A stretch of 64,000 bases of DNA from Unio delphinus (GCA_029339505.1 JAQISU010000119.1:3096501-3160500), one strand, 5' to 3'; positions 1 to 13,464 are shown, counted from the first letter of the stretch. Program-made: numbers and translations. Notes: generated from the letters alone by a model not told the origin.

Positions 1-503
1 TGTCTTGATGATTGTCTTCAAAATGTTTTTGTTGTTGCTAATTCTTCTTAATAGGTGGTTGTACAGTCTATCTAGCATAATTTTTCTTAAACCATGCCTT
101 ATACTATGAGTGAGGAGAGTGTGAAGATGATTAAGAAAAACTCCTCCTTAATCTCCCTAAAGAATAATTAAATCTCCTAGAGAATAGCTTTCCACACCAT
201 GTTTTCTCATTGAATGACTTCTGACCACCATAGCAAAGCAAACATGATGTCTATAAAGTGGGTGTGATTACTGTTTATGGCTTCAAAAATCAAGTCTTAA
301 AGATATATTTTTAGACAGTTTATTATTCTTTAAAATAAAATTGTATACTGGTGCTGCATGAATCAGCATGTCACCACATTGTCTTGTGTCCTTCAAGTCT
401 GCACTTGGTGCATCCTTGAGCAATTATTTCATCAGGACAACATATTTTTTTAGTGGATGTCTATCCATGTCTTTCGTGATGCCAGAAACCGTTAAAGGAT
501 ATA
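1..503. other. Non-coding, nothing recognised
   Basis: AT-rich DNA with no convincing exon, repeat or RNA gene. The open frames here are short and lack recognisable domains. Confidence 0.5.
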
Positions 504-664
504 CAGTAAAACCTGTCTTGAAAGACGACTGCTATATGAGTCCCACATTCTCAGTGCACACATTGATTTTTCATATAGCATTGTGACCTGTTTTGAGAGA
601 CCACCTGTCTCGAGATACCATACTTTTTTGGCAAAGAGGTGGTCTTTCAAGACAGGTTCTACTG
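504..664. mobile_element. pogo/Tigger-like MITE
   Basis: A 161-bp non-autonomous element. The left terminus reads CAGTAAAACCTGTCTTGAAA and the right terminus is its near-perfect reverse complement, ending in GGTTCTACTG. Both ends are flanked by TA (502-503 and 665-666), the target duplication of Tc1/mariner/pogo transposons. The CAGTAGAACC-type terminus is what I associate with pogo/Tigger elements. The interior has no coding capacity. Confidence 0.75.
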
Positions 665-666
665 TA

Positions 667-1475
667 CAGACTGCAAGTTGGCACTATATGTAGATTTTAA
701 GCAATGTATATGGCTTTAAATATATTAAAGTTTGTGGTAGTCAGATGCATTGCAATATAAATTATTTGATCGCAGCTAGTGTAACATATTTATGAGGTTA
801 GAGATACACCCATACCAAGGATGATTTAAGTTTTTTTTAAGTTGAATTGATGGCAAAATAAATGAATACAAATGTACAATTTATCATTTCATTAATGGTT
901 TACAAATTAAAACAGTAATTAAAAATGTATTATAATGACGCTGTTAGATAACGAGTGCTTAAATGAAAGTGGAAAATTCAGTTGTTCAGCTCATTTTAGT
1001 TCAACCAGATATCGTATATAATAACATTCTCATGAGTCACATCAGCAAATGATTAAACATATTGTAATAATTAAAGCAAAATATGATAGTACTGTACAGT
1101 CTTGAAAGTTAAGTTGGCAAAACTTAAAAGTAACTTCAATTATGTACAACAAGTTTTACTTGGCCCTTTAACACATTAACCACAGGATGTTTTTGTCTTC
1201 TATTTTCAAATGAAATGCAAGCAGGAAACACATTTTGGGGGCTATTTATGAATACATCGTAATAAATCAACGTCCGAGCAATCTTCAAATACCCTAATGC
1301 ATAGTTGTGTTAAAAATTGTATTTCATTGTTTTTTGTGTGGTTATATTGGTTGTTTTGATAATGCATCAACACAATTGGATAGGTTGGATTTCTGTCTTT
1401 TGTACCCATAACAAACATTCCTGCATTACTATTTGCTTACAGAAATAGTTTTATGCATGTTGGAAGCAGAAAATG

Positions 1476-1477
<2 letters not shown>
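667..1477. other. Non-coding, nothing recognised
   Basis: AT-rich intergenic or intronic sequence with scattered stops in all frames. No feature could be supported. Confidence 0.5.

Positions 1478-1551
<74 letters not shown>
1478..1551. repeat. (AT)n microsatellite
   Basis: Uninterrupted AT dinucleotide run of roughly 36 units. Confidence 0.97.
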
Positions 1552-1553
<2 letters not shown>

Positions 1554-3480
1554 GTTTAGAGCCTCATTCAAAAGGAAAAACATATGTAGAACAAGAAGGA
1601 AGTGTAATGTAGTACACTGGATGGCTTAATGACCAATGGCTAAGTATATATAGGTAATATTATTTTTTTTAAATTTCAGAAGCTAGGGTCTTTATGTTCC
1701 ACTTCCCACTACCCTCAAATTTTGGTGGTGATGTCGTTTTAACACATAATCCCTGGCGCCGCGTTTACAGGGTAGGAGGTAGTAGCCCATTTACAAGCTC
1801 TATCATCATGGTCATGTAGGATATACTGTAGTGGGTGGTATTATTAAAAGGTAGACATAAATTTGCTCTATAATGATACCAAATAATCTGGACATTTTCT
1901 ACCTGTTTTGCTTTCACCAGAATTAGCCAGTGGTCAGAATCAGATTATTTTCTCTCCATATTTTAGAATGTATGGCCTCTGATCTAAGGCAGGCCATTCT
2001 GAACTGCACACATACATGTGAACCTGTGTAAAAGATAATATATGGTGGGAATTTGTTTATGTTTTGGGGTTAATGTGTTAGTGCAATTGAAGATGAAAAT
2101 GTAGTATAGCATTGTGTAACTGGATCATTTGGTTGTTTAGTTGAAGGGAAGCAGCCTTTATGATGTTTCTGAAGACGCAGTTATGACAGTTGTCTTCTAA
2201 TATCTAGTAAATAATAACAACTATAAACTGTTGTGCAAAGTTCCTCTTAATTTTGTGTCCCTAAAAGGAATTGTAATTATGAATTTGCTTCAAGTAAAGT
2301 ATTTGGGATGTTGGAGTTGAGGTTAAGTTAAGAGCTACATGTATTATGAATAACCTTTTGAGCCAATCATATTTTGGCGTTGACGTTTATGTCTAATAGT
2401 TGAACTGATTTGAACTGATTGTTTACGATATGTGCAGTAAAGTAGAAAATGTCTAATTCTTCCATGCAACAGGATTCCTAAAGTTGAATCGAATTAATAC
2501 TTTTACATTTACCACTGTTCTATAATTAAAGAAAACACGGTAAACGTAGCTCTTTTCACTGGTTGTTACATGAGCTCGCAGTTGTCCCCAGATAAAAAAA
2601 ATCACGAAAATGTCGTGTTTCGTAAGCTGTACCTTCAATTTAGAATGAATTTTACAATATTTATTGTTAGTCAATTCTTTTATGTTGCCTATTCTAACAC
2701 CATATCTACCATTATTCTGATCAATGGTTCATAAATGCATAAATACGTTCCAGATGAGCTTTATATATGTTACGTTTGAGATTTCCTACCATTTGACAAG
2801 TGTGACAATATCGGCAGATACAAATGATTTAAGATCGTGTGACAGTTTTGAATTACTGTTTAATGAAAAGTCCAAGGAAATTGCATGGGCAAGACTAAGC
2901 CTTTCCCGCCTGTATGGTTTCTGATGGGCAATTCCATAACTTTTTGACAATTCATCATCAACTGATACTTCATGAAATCTCCATTTTTTCAGAAGGACCC
3001 CATTTTCACCACATAAGAAACTGGTACTTGTGTGGTTTCAGTTTTATTATTTGCCTTTGAAACAAACAGATCGCAGGATCTCATTCCTGTTTTTGCAGAG
3101 AGTGAATGTCCTAGCCACCCAGATTAGAACAGAGAGAACGGATATAAAAAGAGGATCACTGTGTACAATGTCTAGTGATTGATCAATACAAGGAGAAAAT
3201 ATGACCTCAGTAAAAGGCGTATCAATAAATGTGTCAGACAAAGAGCTCTTTTTGCCATATCTCGTCTGACTGGACAAGTAGCATATACTATAAAACAGGG
3301 ATTTCATTCTCAACAAGATCACATTTGTTATCCAAGCAAGACATGTCAGTCACAAGCAGTCACAAGCATATTAACCATGAAATTAACTCAAGTTCAACTG
3401 TAATTTTTCATGAGAACAAGACTCTGCACTCCAAGTAAAAAAAATACTTTCACTTGAAGATGACTTCTCAGTCTTTTTTT
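1552..3480. other. Non-coding, nothing firmly recognised
   Basis: No supportable gene. One short stretch near 1670-1768 is open and ends in a possible GT donor, but it resembles no family and is recorded among the rejected items. Confidence 0.4.
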
Positions 3481-3483
3481 TAA

Positions 3484-3775
3484 TGGTGTACTTTGCTTTT
3501 GTCTGACAAAAAAATCTAGAATAGACTCTGCTAAGCTCCTGTGCCTCTCCATATTATGATGGTGTATAAGCTATGTCGTGTCATATATAAGTGAACAGAA
3601 TGGTTCATAATTATACAAAACAAAGTATCATGACAATGTACTTTGCCTTTGTCTGACAAAAAATTTATAAAAAAAAGATTCTGCATCTTGGATGGTGGAT
3701 AAACTATACAGTGTCATATATAAGTGTATATAATGTATCAACATGAATGGTTCATAATTCTACATAAGACAAACA
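3484..3775. repeat. Degenerate tandem duplication, about 150 bp
   Basis: Two imperfect copies, starting near 3488 and near 3637. They share the strings tgtactttgc(t/c)tttgtctgac, gtgtcatatataagtg and atggttcataatt in the same order and spacing. No coding potential. Confidence 0.7.
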
Positions 3776-4385
3776 GCTCAGTTGTATGAGAATATCATAA
3801 TCATGACGTTTTTGTTCATTAAGGTATGTCTTGACATCATCAACTAATATCTGTCCTCTTAGATTATCATAATCTTTATCAACCTTACTGAGGGACCTTC
3901 AACTGTCAAATTGTTGTTGTTTTGTCCTTTCCAAATATGACATAAGCTTGTCCAATATTTTTTTCTTTCAATGTCCAGTGTTGTCATAGCCATTATAATT
4001 TCAAATCTTTTTATGAGTGAACAAAGTTATTATCTACTTCTGCCTCAAAAGTTGGTACTAGTCAAATACTTCAAGTAACATCACAAATGGACCAAGTGTA
4101 ATTATGGTAGACTGTTCCTTTTTTATTTAGTTTTTTTTTTCAAACCTAGCAATTCATTAATTTTTCTAACAACCTAACGGTGCACTTACTAGTCAAACCC
4201 AAAACATTCTCATCCAATCTCCAGCAAATCATCATTTTTGTATAATCTCATTACCTTTGGATTAGCAAATTTCACTACATTAGATGTCATTGTAAATGCT
4301 TGCTGGCTGCATTAGAGATTTCTCAAATGTGTTTAATTAAAATTTAACCCAGAACAGTGAAAATTATAATTTAAAACAGACTCTA

Positions 4386-4387
<2 letters not shown>

Positions 4388-4450
<63 letters not shown>
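4388..4450. repeat. (AT)n microsatellite
   Basis: AT dinucleotide run of about 31 units in otherwise anonymous AT-rich DNA (3776-4884). Confidence 0.97.
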
Positions 4451-4453
<3 letters not shown>

Positions 4454-4894
4454 ACATATAGTGATTAAATGTATATATTATTGATTTTAATTTAATTGTT
4501 TGTTTGTCAGTTTTAATTTTTAAAAATTATATTACATGCTATTATAATATAATTTTGTTTATGTGATTTGGCATTTTTCTTCAGAAAATAAGTTTGACCT
4601 GACAGTTTTGTTATAAACATCCTAACAGTAGAACTCTGTATCTTTATTCTGACCTGGTTCCTGGACTTTATTGAGAACCAAGTAAACAACCTTTTAAAAA
4701 TATTTCATTCATAATGTGGTATTAATGAAAATGAGATTGCTCAGGCTGTATTGAATAAGTTACCCTATACATGTAGATAGTTTTAGTGAAGTAAACAACG
4801 CATTTTTTATGTTATTCTTAGAGCAAAATGATTGGCTTTTATTAGGGTCATGTTGGGAGTACACGATGTAAACATGATCACATGACCCTCATAC

Positions 4895-5094
4895 CGGGGG
4901 TGGGGGCGAGTGGCCTAAAGCACTCTGTTACTGATCTGCTTTCTGGGTGAGTTCGAGTCACAGATTCGATCAATATGGGTATGTTTGAAAGCTTGTCGCT
5001 AGCTTCTCGTGGGTTCTTCCTCCACCATTGCAACTGGTTGCCATGTATAGCCTATCGTGTGTTGAAAATGGTGTTAAACCCTACAAAAACAAAA
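4895..5094 (+). mobile_element. tRNA-derived SINE, copy 1
   Basis: About 200 bp. The 5' part is tRNA-Ser-like, with a GCGAGTGGCCTAAAGCACTC A-box region and a GAGTTCGAGTC B-box region. The body continues with cttctcgtgggttcttcct and ccaccatt, and the 3' end is a C-A-rich tail (ctacaaaaacaaaaac). It is flanked by a perfect 10-bp target duplication, ACCCTCATAC, at 4885-4894 and 5095-5104. The same family occurs in reverse orientation at 27431-27685 inside Element 1. Confidence 0.85.
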
Positions 5095-5269
5095 ACCCTC
5101 ATACAGGTACCTTTTTGTGTCTCAAGTTAGTGCGTCATCTTTGTCTTTAGAGAAGTTTGTCAGGCTTAAAAACACGTGATGTCAAATTGTTTTTTTTCGT
5201 TATTGACAGTTTTAAAGTTAATTATTAAGTTTTCTTCACATGATTTAAAATCCTTAATTCGTTTCTCTT

Positions 5270-5935
5270 TAAATATTTGAGTGCTCATACAAAATTCCTC
5301 TTGGATACAGACATTTATGAAAACTTGTATCTGGATTTCCAACACAGGATTGTTTCTCTTGTCTTTCTACAAGAATCTGGAGACAACAACACTGTACAGA
5401 ATACAGCATACATCTTCGATTTTCATCGGGACGCAAACTGGAATTCACTAAAACAATTAATTACTAAGACATTTAAAATTGAACATTTGGATTATTCTTG
5501 AATTACTTTTGGATTTGATTCTTAAAGTCATAATTGTTTTTATTTTTATATTGTTTTTCCAAAGAAATACATTGTTTGTTAAATTTAAAAAAGCCATTGG
5601 TATTCAATCTTTCTTTGTTACCGTTTATTAGCATCTAAAATGATCTGCCAGTATCTGGTATCCTCTTTCATTATGTAAAACATTTTAAAGAAATTTAAAA
5701 TATTTTAATACAATTTAAAAGGGATTGTTTTAACAAAAACCTTATTAAAAAGAACTTTTGTTTATAAAGGTCATCATTTGGATAGACAAATTAAATTATT
5801 TTTATTTTGCAAATGTTTACAAACATTTTAGACTCAATACCATTTGGACGGCAACCATTTTTCACAGTTTGGCAAGCCCCATTTTGTGATGGAGGAATGA
5901 AATTCAGTGAGCATTGTTGTATGTGAACATAATAG
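5270..5935. repeat. Dispersed segmental duplication, copy A
   Basis: Shares ordered similarity with 7305-8100: gagtgctcat, acagcatacatc, gattttcat, ggattattcttgaa, tttggatttgattct, and further on gcaagccccat and gaaattcagtgag. The two copies differ by many substitutions and indels, so the duplication is old. A 74-codon open frame lies in this copy, but its counterpart in copy B is broken, so I do not call it a gene. It could be two copies of an uncharacterised repeat. Confidence 0.7.
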
Positions 5936-6371
5936 TTGGTGAGATACATCTTCTGCAAAGCATTGATTGGATCAAATAAATATTTACTGCTTTGGTCATG
6001 TTGGACTGAGGTACATGTAAATGTTAATATACAAATAATAAGCTCTTTACTTGTATTTTATGCTTCATTTAAAGGCACAAGTTATTTGGGTATGTAAATG
6101 TAGATGACATATATACAGTCATACATATATATATATACATAGTTTTAAAACACTTGATTTTCAGCTAGTGAATCATTTTTGTGTTCTAGGCTAAGTTGTA
6201 TCAATTTATTAACATTAATCTGCCTCTGGATAGGTAATTTATGTGGGATTTTGTGAATATGTTAATGTTGTATGAAGTGCTGAAATGAGGCCTAAGCTGA
6301 AAAAGCTACTTGTGACTTTAACATGGTTGGACAAATATTCTATTGAATTTGCCTATGCTTTTCTATTTTAG

Positions 6372-6668
6372 ATTCTGTATCAGTATCAGCTGATAGACCA
6401 TCCCCAATAAATAGAGTTCAAGTCATACTCACATGCAGCATTATAGGCTTCAGTGCCCTAGCATTTTGGATCAACAATGCCACTGGTGTTCCTTTAACTT
6501 CATATTCTCCTGGAGGTCCATGTTCACCTACATCATTAGAAAAGTACAGTTTTAGTGCAAATGCTTCAGCAATTGTTGTACAGATTTCATCATTTGCGTT
6601 AAGTGATGATTTTGGTTGGAAGTGTCAACATGATAATAACACAACTGTATTTAAATTTGTATTTACAA
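6372..6668 (+). CDS. Host exon encoding an Ig-like domain
   Basis: A 297-bp open exon bounded by a consensus acceptor (ttctattttag) and donor (gtaagt). It starts and ends in phase 1, the usual arrangement of immunoglobulin-superfamily domain exons. The ~99 residues show an Ig pattern: Cys in LTCSIIG, then Trp in AFWINN about ten residues later, and a second Cys in DDFGWKCQHD. Several N-x-S/T sites (NNAT, ANAS, NNTT) suggest a glycosylated extracellular domain. Phase-1 microexons and TM exons downstream fit one receptor gene. What is seen is the splice signals and Cys/Trp spacing; the Ig assignment is by pattern, and the gene name is unknown. Confidence 0.72.
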
Positions 6669-7304
6669 GTAAGTATCTTAAATTAAGATTTGTCATTGGT
6701 CTTTCCTATAAGATAATCCAGCTGGGTAGTCCATCTATAAGCAAATTGTTTGCTGTGGGGTGTGTTGAGAGAATAAGTCACTGTATCTGTCTATCCATAC
6801 ACATTTTCTGTATATAAACAGTTTCATTTCCAAAAGATAACTCTTAACACTTTTCAGTAAAATTTGGTATATGTCAAGCATGTAATGCAAAGATGCATTT
6901 TGATACGAAACATTTTCTGCAATAATTTTTTATATGCCTCCATTAAATCAAATATGTAGCATAAGTAATTTATCAAGTGAGAGTTTTTCCCATTTGGTAC
7001 TGGCATTAGTGCGAGATAGGGTGGGGGTGGTATGTTCTGTCTAGATAACTTCTGTACTACATACAAACTCGAAAAAATAACAAAAAACATTGTCTTGTTT
7101 ATATCAGACATGTATAATCATGAACACTTGAGCATTATGCCATGCCTGTTATAATTCTTTATAAAGTTTGCTCTACAAGAATAAAGTCATAAATTAAAAT
7201 ATAATAAAAATACTTGGGCTATGCTTTTTCTGTAATTGTATAGTTATTGTGGCGCCAGTTTTCAAGTTTTATGTTAATTTTTCTTGAGATTATTTGGATT
7301 CATT

Positions 7305-8100
7305 CGTTTCTCTGAGTGCTCATTTAGAATACTTGGGTAAAGACATTTCTTAAAAATTGAATCTGGATAATTATTTCATGTGTTTCTACAAGGTACTGTA
7401 GATGACAACACTGTATAAGATACAGCATACATCATCGCCTTGCATCTTTGATTTTCATTGGAACTCAAACTTGAATTCTTTAGAAAATTAAATTACTGGG
7501 ACTTTTCAAAATCAACTCATGGATTATTCTTGAACTGTTTTTGGATTTGATTCTTTAGACCATAATTTGTGCTGTTTTTATATTGTTTCTTTTCAAGGAA
7601 ATAAATTGCTTGTTAAATTTACAAAGCTTGTGCTTTTCACTCTTTCTTTGTTATTTTTATCAGCATCTAAACACGTAATAATCTTAAATGTTTTCAAGAA
7701 ATTCTGATTCCAAATGAGACTCCAGTATCTGTTATGACTCTATCAGCGTAAACTATGTAACAGACAGAAGAGAAGTAAAAACATTTTATAGAAATGTAAA
7801 ATATTTGAAAATCATTTTGATATGACTGTTTTAACAAAAACGTTATTAGACAGACCTTATGTATAGAAAATTCATTCAGGTAGACAAATGAAATTATGTA
7901 AAATACTTACATTTGTAATCAATTGTACATGTAGCTGATCAGATTGCATTTTTATTCTATTATGCAAGTTTTAGTTTTATTTTTCAACGTTTTACAAACA
8001 TTTTTGAGATTAATACTTTTTGGATGGCAACAGTTTTGTCAGTTTTGCAAGCCCCATTTGTGGTGGAGAAATGAAATTCAGTGAGAATTGTTGTATGTGT
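7305..8100. repeat. Dispersed segmental duplication, copy B
   Basis: Diverged partner of 5270-5935, in the same order and orientation. The open frame of copy A is interrupted here. Confidence 0.7.
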
Positions 8101-8467
8101 ATGCATGAAATAGTCCTTTTCATACCGTTATAGAATTTTTGAATATTTTTAATAGAAGTGAGCTCTTTTATTTTAATAGAAGGGATCTCTTTTTATGAGA
8201 CCCTTCTCGGTATGAGTAATCAAACACCACTCAAAGCAGACATGTTGTTAGATTCCCTGATTGGATTTTCATGCCATTATAGCAGATTTAAGTATTTTGC
8301 ACATTAATAGCAGAAGAGAACTTTTCCTGGCAGAAGAGAGCTTTTTTTGTCTATAAAAATTATCATGTTCAGAGGATAACTCTAACTCTTTTCATGGTAT
8401 TCATTAACATAATAAATATATTTTTTTTCTATATTTGTAATGTTATTTTGGAAATATTATTATGAGA

Positions 8468-8845
8468 GAGTACATCAATGATTTAGTCACATAATTGTAT
8501 ACACTGCATTGACAGTCTAGCCTTTTCAGTAGCCACTCATGTCATGAACAAAGTGATTTGAGTTAACTTTAAATATAAACTTTCTTTCTGTTTTGCTTTT
8601 CCTGAATATAAATGTATCACCAGACTGGTGTAGGTTAAGGAGTGACATTCTTACTCTGAAGAGTACATCAATGTTTTAGTCACATAATTGTATACACTGC
8701 ATTGACAGTCTAGCTTTTTCAGTAGCCACTCATGTCATGAACAAAGTGATTTGAGTTAACTTTAAATATAAACTTTCTTTCTGTTTTGCTTTTCCTGAAT
8801 ATAAATGTATCACCAGGCTGGTGTAGGTTAAGGAGTGACATTCTT
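8468..8845. repeat. Tandem duplication, 193-bp unit, two copies
   Basis: Copy 1 starts at 8468 and copy 2 at 8661. They are nearly identical, differing at only a few positions, from gagtacatcaatg through gagtgacattctt. The high identity marks a recent local event. No coding signal. Confidence 0.95.
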
Positions 8846-9269
8846 CAGCAGTTTTGCATTCTACTCGGCTTCCTGCCATGAGCCAACAAGCTACTTTTTA
8901 ACGGCATACTTTAATGTTTTAAAATATACATTATCTCTTGAGTTATAATATTACAACATGGCACATCTTAGAACTAATACCATGTTAGTTTGTGGAAAAT
9001 AAATTCAAACAGACAAATACACTTGATGTTGAATTCATGTTGTCTCCTTTACAACTGGTCTCCAGCATTTAACTTAAATTAGGAAAAAAATGTTGATACA
9101 TGTTTTAACTTCGTTCTTCATTTTGTAAATCTTTTAAAAAGTGTATTTGTTTCAAGCTATATCCCATCCTCTCCAGCTCTTTTTATCTCACAACCTACAA
9201 GCCCCCAATCCTTAGTATAATAAGCTAATATAATATAATCTGAAATGACAATGATGCATTTACCTTGTG

Positions 9270-11280
9270 CACTGTCACTAATGTCTTGAAGCTGTAATGA
9301 ATTATACACAACTCCTTAGAGTTAAAGTAAATGAATCTAAATGCTCAACCTTGCTGTGATGTCGATCATTGACAGCGATGTTGATGTTAGTTAGTGGAGG
9401 AAATGTTGCCATTGAAGTCATAGTCTCCTGTTTTCTTTCTCTTTTCATCTTTTACTGGAACGTCCTTTACTAAATATTGTTCCAGGAAGTTTTGAGTCCT
9501 TTTCCAGCAATCCTGGCTTTAACATTCTAGCAATACCTTCTAACAGGTGTGCGATGAATTTTCCATGTTTGGACTGCTATGTTGCCTACAAATTAAGAAC
9601 GATGCCTTTTCATGCAGCTGCTTGTTTACCCACTGATGTGGCCTGTCCAGTCCTATGAACACTGACACTTTAATCTTGATTGAAATGGGTGTTTTGTGAT
9701 GTTACATCTGCTGGCACTTACAACTTGTGTTACATTAAATGCTATTATTATTGGGGACAGCTTAATTTTGATAGTCATGGTATGCATAACTAACAGTCAA
9801 TGTCAAGTTGACACAGCAAGTCCCAGCACACCAAAAACCGATGCAAATACTTTTGGCAAATGGAATCATAGTGCTGTCATCAGAACCACTAATTGTGATT
9901 CCAGAACCACCACGTCTCCTTGTGGTATGTTGATTTTTTTACTTTTTACTTTTGACATTGTCTATACAGTGATGTTTGGTCTGTGGTTGTCAGTGTGTAA
10001 CAGATGAAATTTACATTAGCAGGACTGTTAATGGTCCGCTCAATCTCGATGTCAGCTGGGGAATCATTTATCAGAATGTTTGGAGACATCGAAATGGAAT
10101 ACAAATTACCACAAACGTCCAGTGAGACCTACGTCCCCCTGTCCACGTCTTCCATGAACACACAAGAATTATTTATGGTGGTTGGAGTGAAGTTGCATTC
10201 AAGTTCTCACCCTGGGTATTGACTGGAGTTGACTCTGATGTGAATACGAGACATACAAATGTTAAAACATGTGCTTGTTTCCTTCCTGATCCCTGTATTT
10301 TACAAGCATGTGTCTAGAAAACTCACTCCCTGGATTGGTAGCCACTCTCCATGATGTGGTCAACTGAGCATTGGTAAAGTTTCATGGTGAGTCTGGCCAA
10401 CATCAATTCATTTTTAGCATGTGAGTCATCAATGGAGTGATTTTGGTCATCCACAATCACGTCATGGTGAATTTTCTATCTGCTGAAACGTCTGATCAGA
10501 TCTGTATATGCAGAGGTCTTGCTAGGATTTTAAAACTAGGAGTCCTGGACATCCAGTTTTGGTAATTCTGCACAACGATACATCATTTCTGTCAACATTG
10601 GATCATGTCTTGTTTTGTTTTGAAAATTTAAGTTTTGGCTGAAATGCCAGAAAAGAGTCCACCGTTGTGCATTTAATTTCCATAGCCAAATGTACACACA
10701 TTAAATCTTTTCAATGCCATGTGCAGATGAGGCCATCATATATCTAAAGTCTTGGAAACATAGGGGTGATATCCCAATTGTCCAAACTTAGTATTATTTT
10801 GAATATAATATTCTGGTGACAAGTGCCACTTTTTAAATTTTTAAGCATTGCAAAGTTGTATTTCGTAAATTCAATTTAGTATGGGTTTTGCACCAATATT
10901 GGTGACCATAGATAGCTTTGCATACAATAGCTTGACAGTGGTGTAACTCTTGTTAGTTCTTCAAGGTGAGACTGAATTTTGTCAATCAAAGGATTGGTCG
11001 TATTACAGACACTAAGCTGAGTCATCACACACTTTCTTGTACTTGGCTACTATTCCATCCAAACTGTCCATTCTAGAAACTTCAGTACTCTTCTGAATCC
11101 CCTTAAAATTGTTGTCAGTTTGCCATTTAACCCCAAATATTTATCCAATTTTGCAAATGACAATTTGTCCAAGTCTTGATTTTTCTTGATTTCAAGTTCG
11201 CATGAACTATTTATATCGCTGCAATCAGAAATCAACACAATAATGGAAGCTAATGTTCTGGTGTACTTGTCACAGAATTA
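9270..11280 (-). pseudogene. Decayed coding region of unknown family
   Basis: The minus strand can be read through this interval as protein-like stretches with conserved-looking composition, broken by many stops and frame changes. Fragments include a Lys-rich part (DEKRKRKQET near 9440), VFIGLDRPHQW near 9650, PADIEIERTINSPANVNF near 10040, DDQNHSIDDSHAKNELML near 10430, HDPMLTEMMYRCAELPKL near 10590 and KLDKYLGLNGKLTTIL near 11130. I do not recognise the family. It could be a transposon ORF or a processed host pseudogene. The opposite strand also carries short open frames (9696-10222) that I regard as shadows. Confidence 0.4.
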
Positions 11281-11797
11281 GGCAAAAATTTAATTTATTT
11301 TCTTCTTGATTTACAAACTAATCTCACCATTTTTTTTTTGTTTCGTCGTACATGCGTTGCCTGGGGTGAATAAGTGGTTTTTCCCAAGGTAAGCGGCGTG
11401 TAACAATTAGCATGTGCCTGATTTTGAATTACATGAAATCCGGAACATTAGTTTCACGTTGTGCACGGTAATCTTGCCGTGATTTCTGCTCACCTATTTG
11501 AAGGTATATAACCCAGAATATTTCTCATAATAATTACGGGACCTAAAGTATCTAATCACATGATAGATAGCTCGTCTTTCAATCTCCAGCCAAAGGGGTG
11601 AGTGTTAAATTTATATTTCGTTTTATTGTGAATTTTATTCAGTTTATCATTTCATATAATGATGCCTTTATTGCAATGCAGATTTTTAACGTGGAATATT
11701 TGGAATTACTAGTCACTATTAGACTTTAAATGCAATAGCGTGATCTAAGGTTTAGATTATTTTTTGAGACAACTATTATTAGTCTGGTTTCTTTATT

Positions 11798-11970
11798 GTA
11801 GCTGATAGCGCATCTGATAACATCGTTGATAACGCATCTGATAGCATCTCTGATAGCATCTCTGATAACGCATCTGATAGCATCTCTGATAGCATCTCTG
11901 ATAACGCATCTGAAAACATCTCTGATAGCATCTCTGATAACATTTCTGAGATCGTAGCTGAAATTGTTGC
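11798..11970. repeat. 12-bp minisatellite (GATAGCATCTCT family)
   Basis: About 14 tandem 12-bp units alternating gatagcatctct and gataacgcatct, with slow decay at both edges. The multiple-of-3 period makes it open on the minus strand as a Leu-Ser-Glu-Met type repeat, which is a by-product of the period and not evidence for a gene. Confidence 0.93.
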
Positions 11971-11999
11971 TGATTTATTGTGCAATCGAATTGAAGTAT

Positions 12000-12330
12000 C
12001 TGTCTGTCTGTCGAACTGTCTGTTCGTCTACATCTGTCGTGACGTGTAAATATCCGGAAATCTAGAAGTCCGAGTGTCGGAGCTGTCTAGTGTTATAAAC
12101 ATCCGGGGCGACATCTAGGGTATTGAGGAACGTTGGTTCTAGTAGATGTTGTATGCTGTCTGTACGTATAACTGTGGTGGATCCGTGAAGGGCAAACGGC
12201 CGATAAAAGTATTGGTCAACCCTAGGTGGTCTTCGGGGAAACTGGGCGGTGGTTCAACTGTTAGTGAATCGTACGGTTATACAGGGTCGAGACACATGTG
12301 TGTGTTGCAATTGTAGTACAATTGAATACG
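12000..12330. other. GC-richer anonymous segment
   Basis: Unlike its AT-rich surroundings, this stretch is rich in CG dinucleotides (ggacgg-, tccgg- and cgtacg-type words) and has no clear ORF. It could be the terminal repeat or untranslated region of an unrecognised retroelement, or a small unmethylated island. The rest of 11280-13464 shows nothing recognisable. Confidence 0.35.
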
Positions 12331-13464
12331 ATGTTGTGTTTACATGGTTACTTCAAATCACAATAGTATTTCAAGGCATTGCATGAATCTCAATAAAAGC
12401 TAGCAACTTGATTAAATTCATGTATATGTTTGTGCTGGTTGTCGCAATCCATACGTGCGATAGTATAGTTTGATGTTTTGTGTTTATTATCGTAATTTAT
12501 ACTTGCGTTAATATAACTTTTGAAAAGGTTCTTTGGATCTTTGTATAGTCGAGGAGATTACTTAGGATCTGTGTTTTATTTTGTATTAATATTTCATTTA
12601 TTCATGTATTGTGAATGGTTGTGAGTGTAATTGTGGGTTGAACGCATGAGTTATTTGTGTTGATACATCATTATTTTTCATTAATAATTTATTTCATAAA
12701 TTTATATTTTCTTTCACATATTGTGTTTGTGTTGTTCATTTAATCCATCATCCTCTTGGTAACAATTCTGTTACAGAACTCTTATAATAACCACATGTAC
12801 ATCTCGGGATCTTTCTGTCTCTGAATTCAGTCATTGTAGATTTCAGCACATTTTCCCACCCAAGCAGCTGCAAGTTGAAGTCTACGAACTTGCCACCCAG
12901 CTATTGCAACATGTTATTTTGATGTACTAATAAATACAGCAGGCAAATCTAAGGGTATTTTAACCGCTGAATTATCTCATTGCAAATATCAGCACAGCTA
13001 AAATGATAAGGTAATCAACATATTCTTACTCAGTATGTTGTTGAAGTAGGACTGTCACATCTTAGAATTTGCTGCCCAACTATCTGCATGTGTACTGCAG
13101 ACTCATCCTTGGGTGAATTTCTGCATCACAGATTAAATATTTGCATCCAAATACGTGTAATAAAGTGTTTCCAATTGCTTATGAAAAGGAATTGGCCAGC
13201 TTACATTTTTAACAGTCTTTGCTTTTTGAAGCCACGATGTCAGTGAATGCTGGTCATATCATTTGAAATTCCTCTGTTTCCATTGCAAGACTTTATTTGT
13301 ATTCTTTGCTGTTTTATGTGCAATATTACAAAAATTATTGCAATAAATTCTTATTAAGTCAGGATGTATTAATGCATTTTGATGTTCATTAGTATGATTT
13401 TGTAATATATCATCGTAACACACGATTATTATAAAAAAGATTATTTTTCTTATATATTTTACAG

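Noticed and set aside
1670..1768. Possible + strand exon (open, with AG before and GT after)
   Set aside because: No domain similarity, no supporting neighbours in the same phase, and such short open stretches are expected by chance.
4895..5000. A functional tRNA-Ser gene
   Set aside because: The A and B boxes are degenerate, the cloverleaf cannot be closed, and the unit has a SINE body, tail and target duplication.
5277..5501. 74-codon ORF
   Set aside because: Its duplicated counterpart near 7315-7540 is not open and no domain is seen; more likely part of an old repeat.
11779..11985. Minus-strand ORF of Leu-Ser-Glu-Met repeats
   Set aside because: It is the translation of a 12-bp minisatellite; the period is a multiple of three, so openness is automatic.
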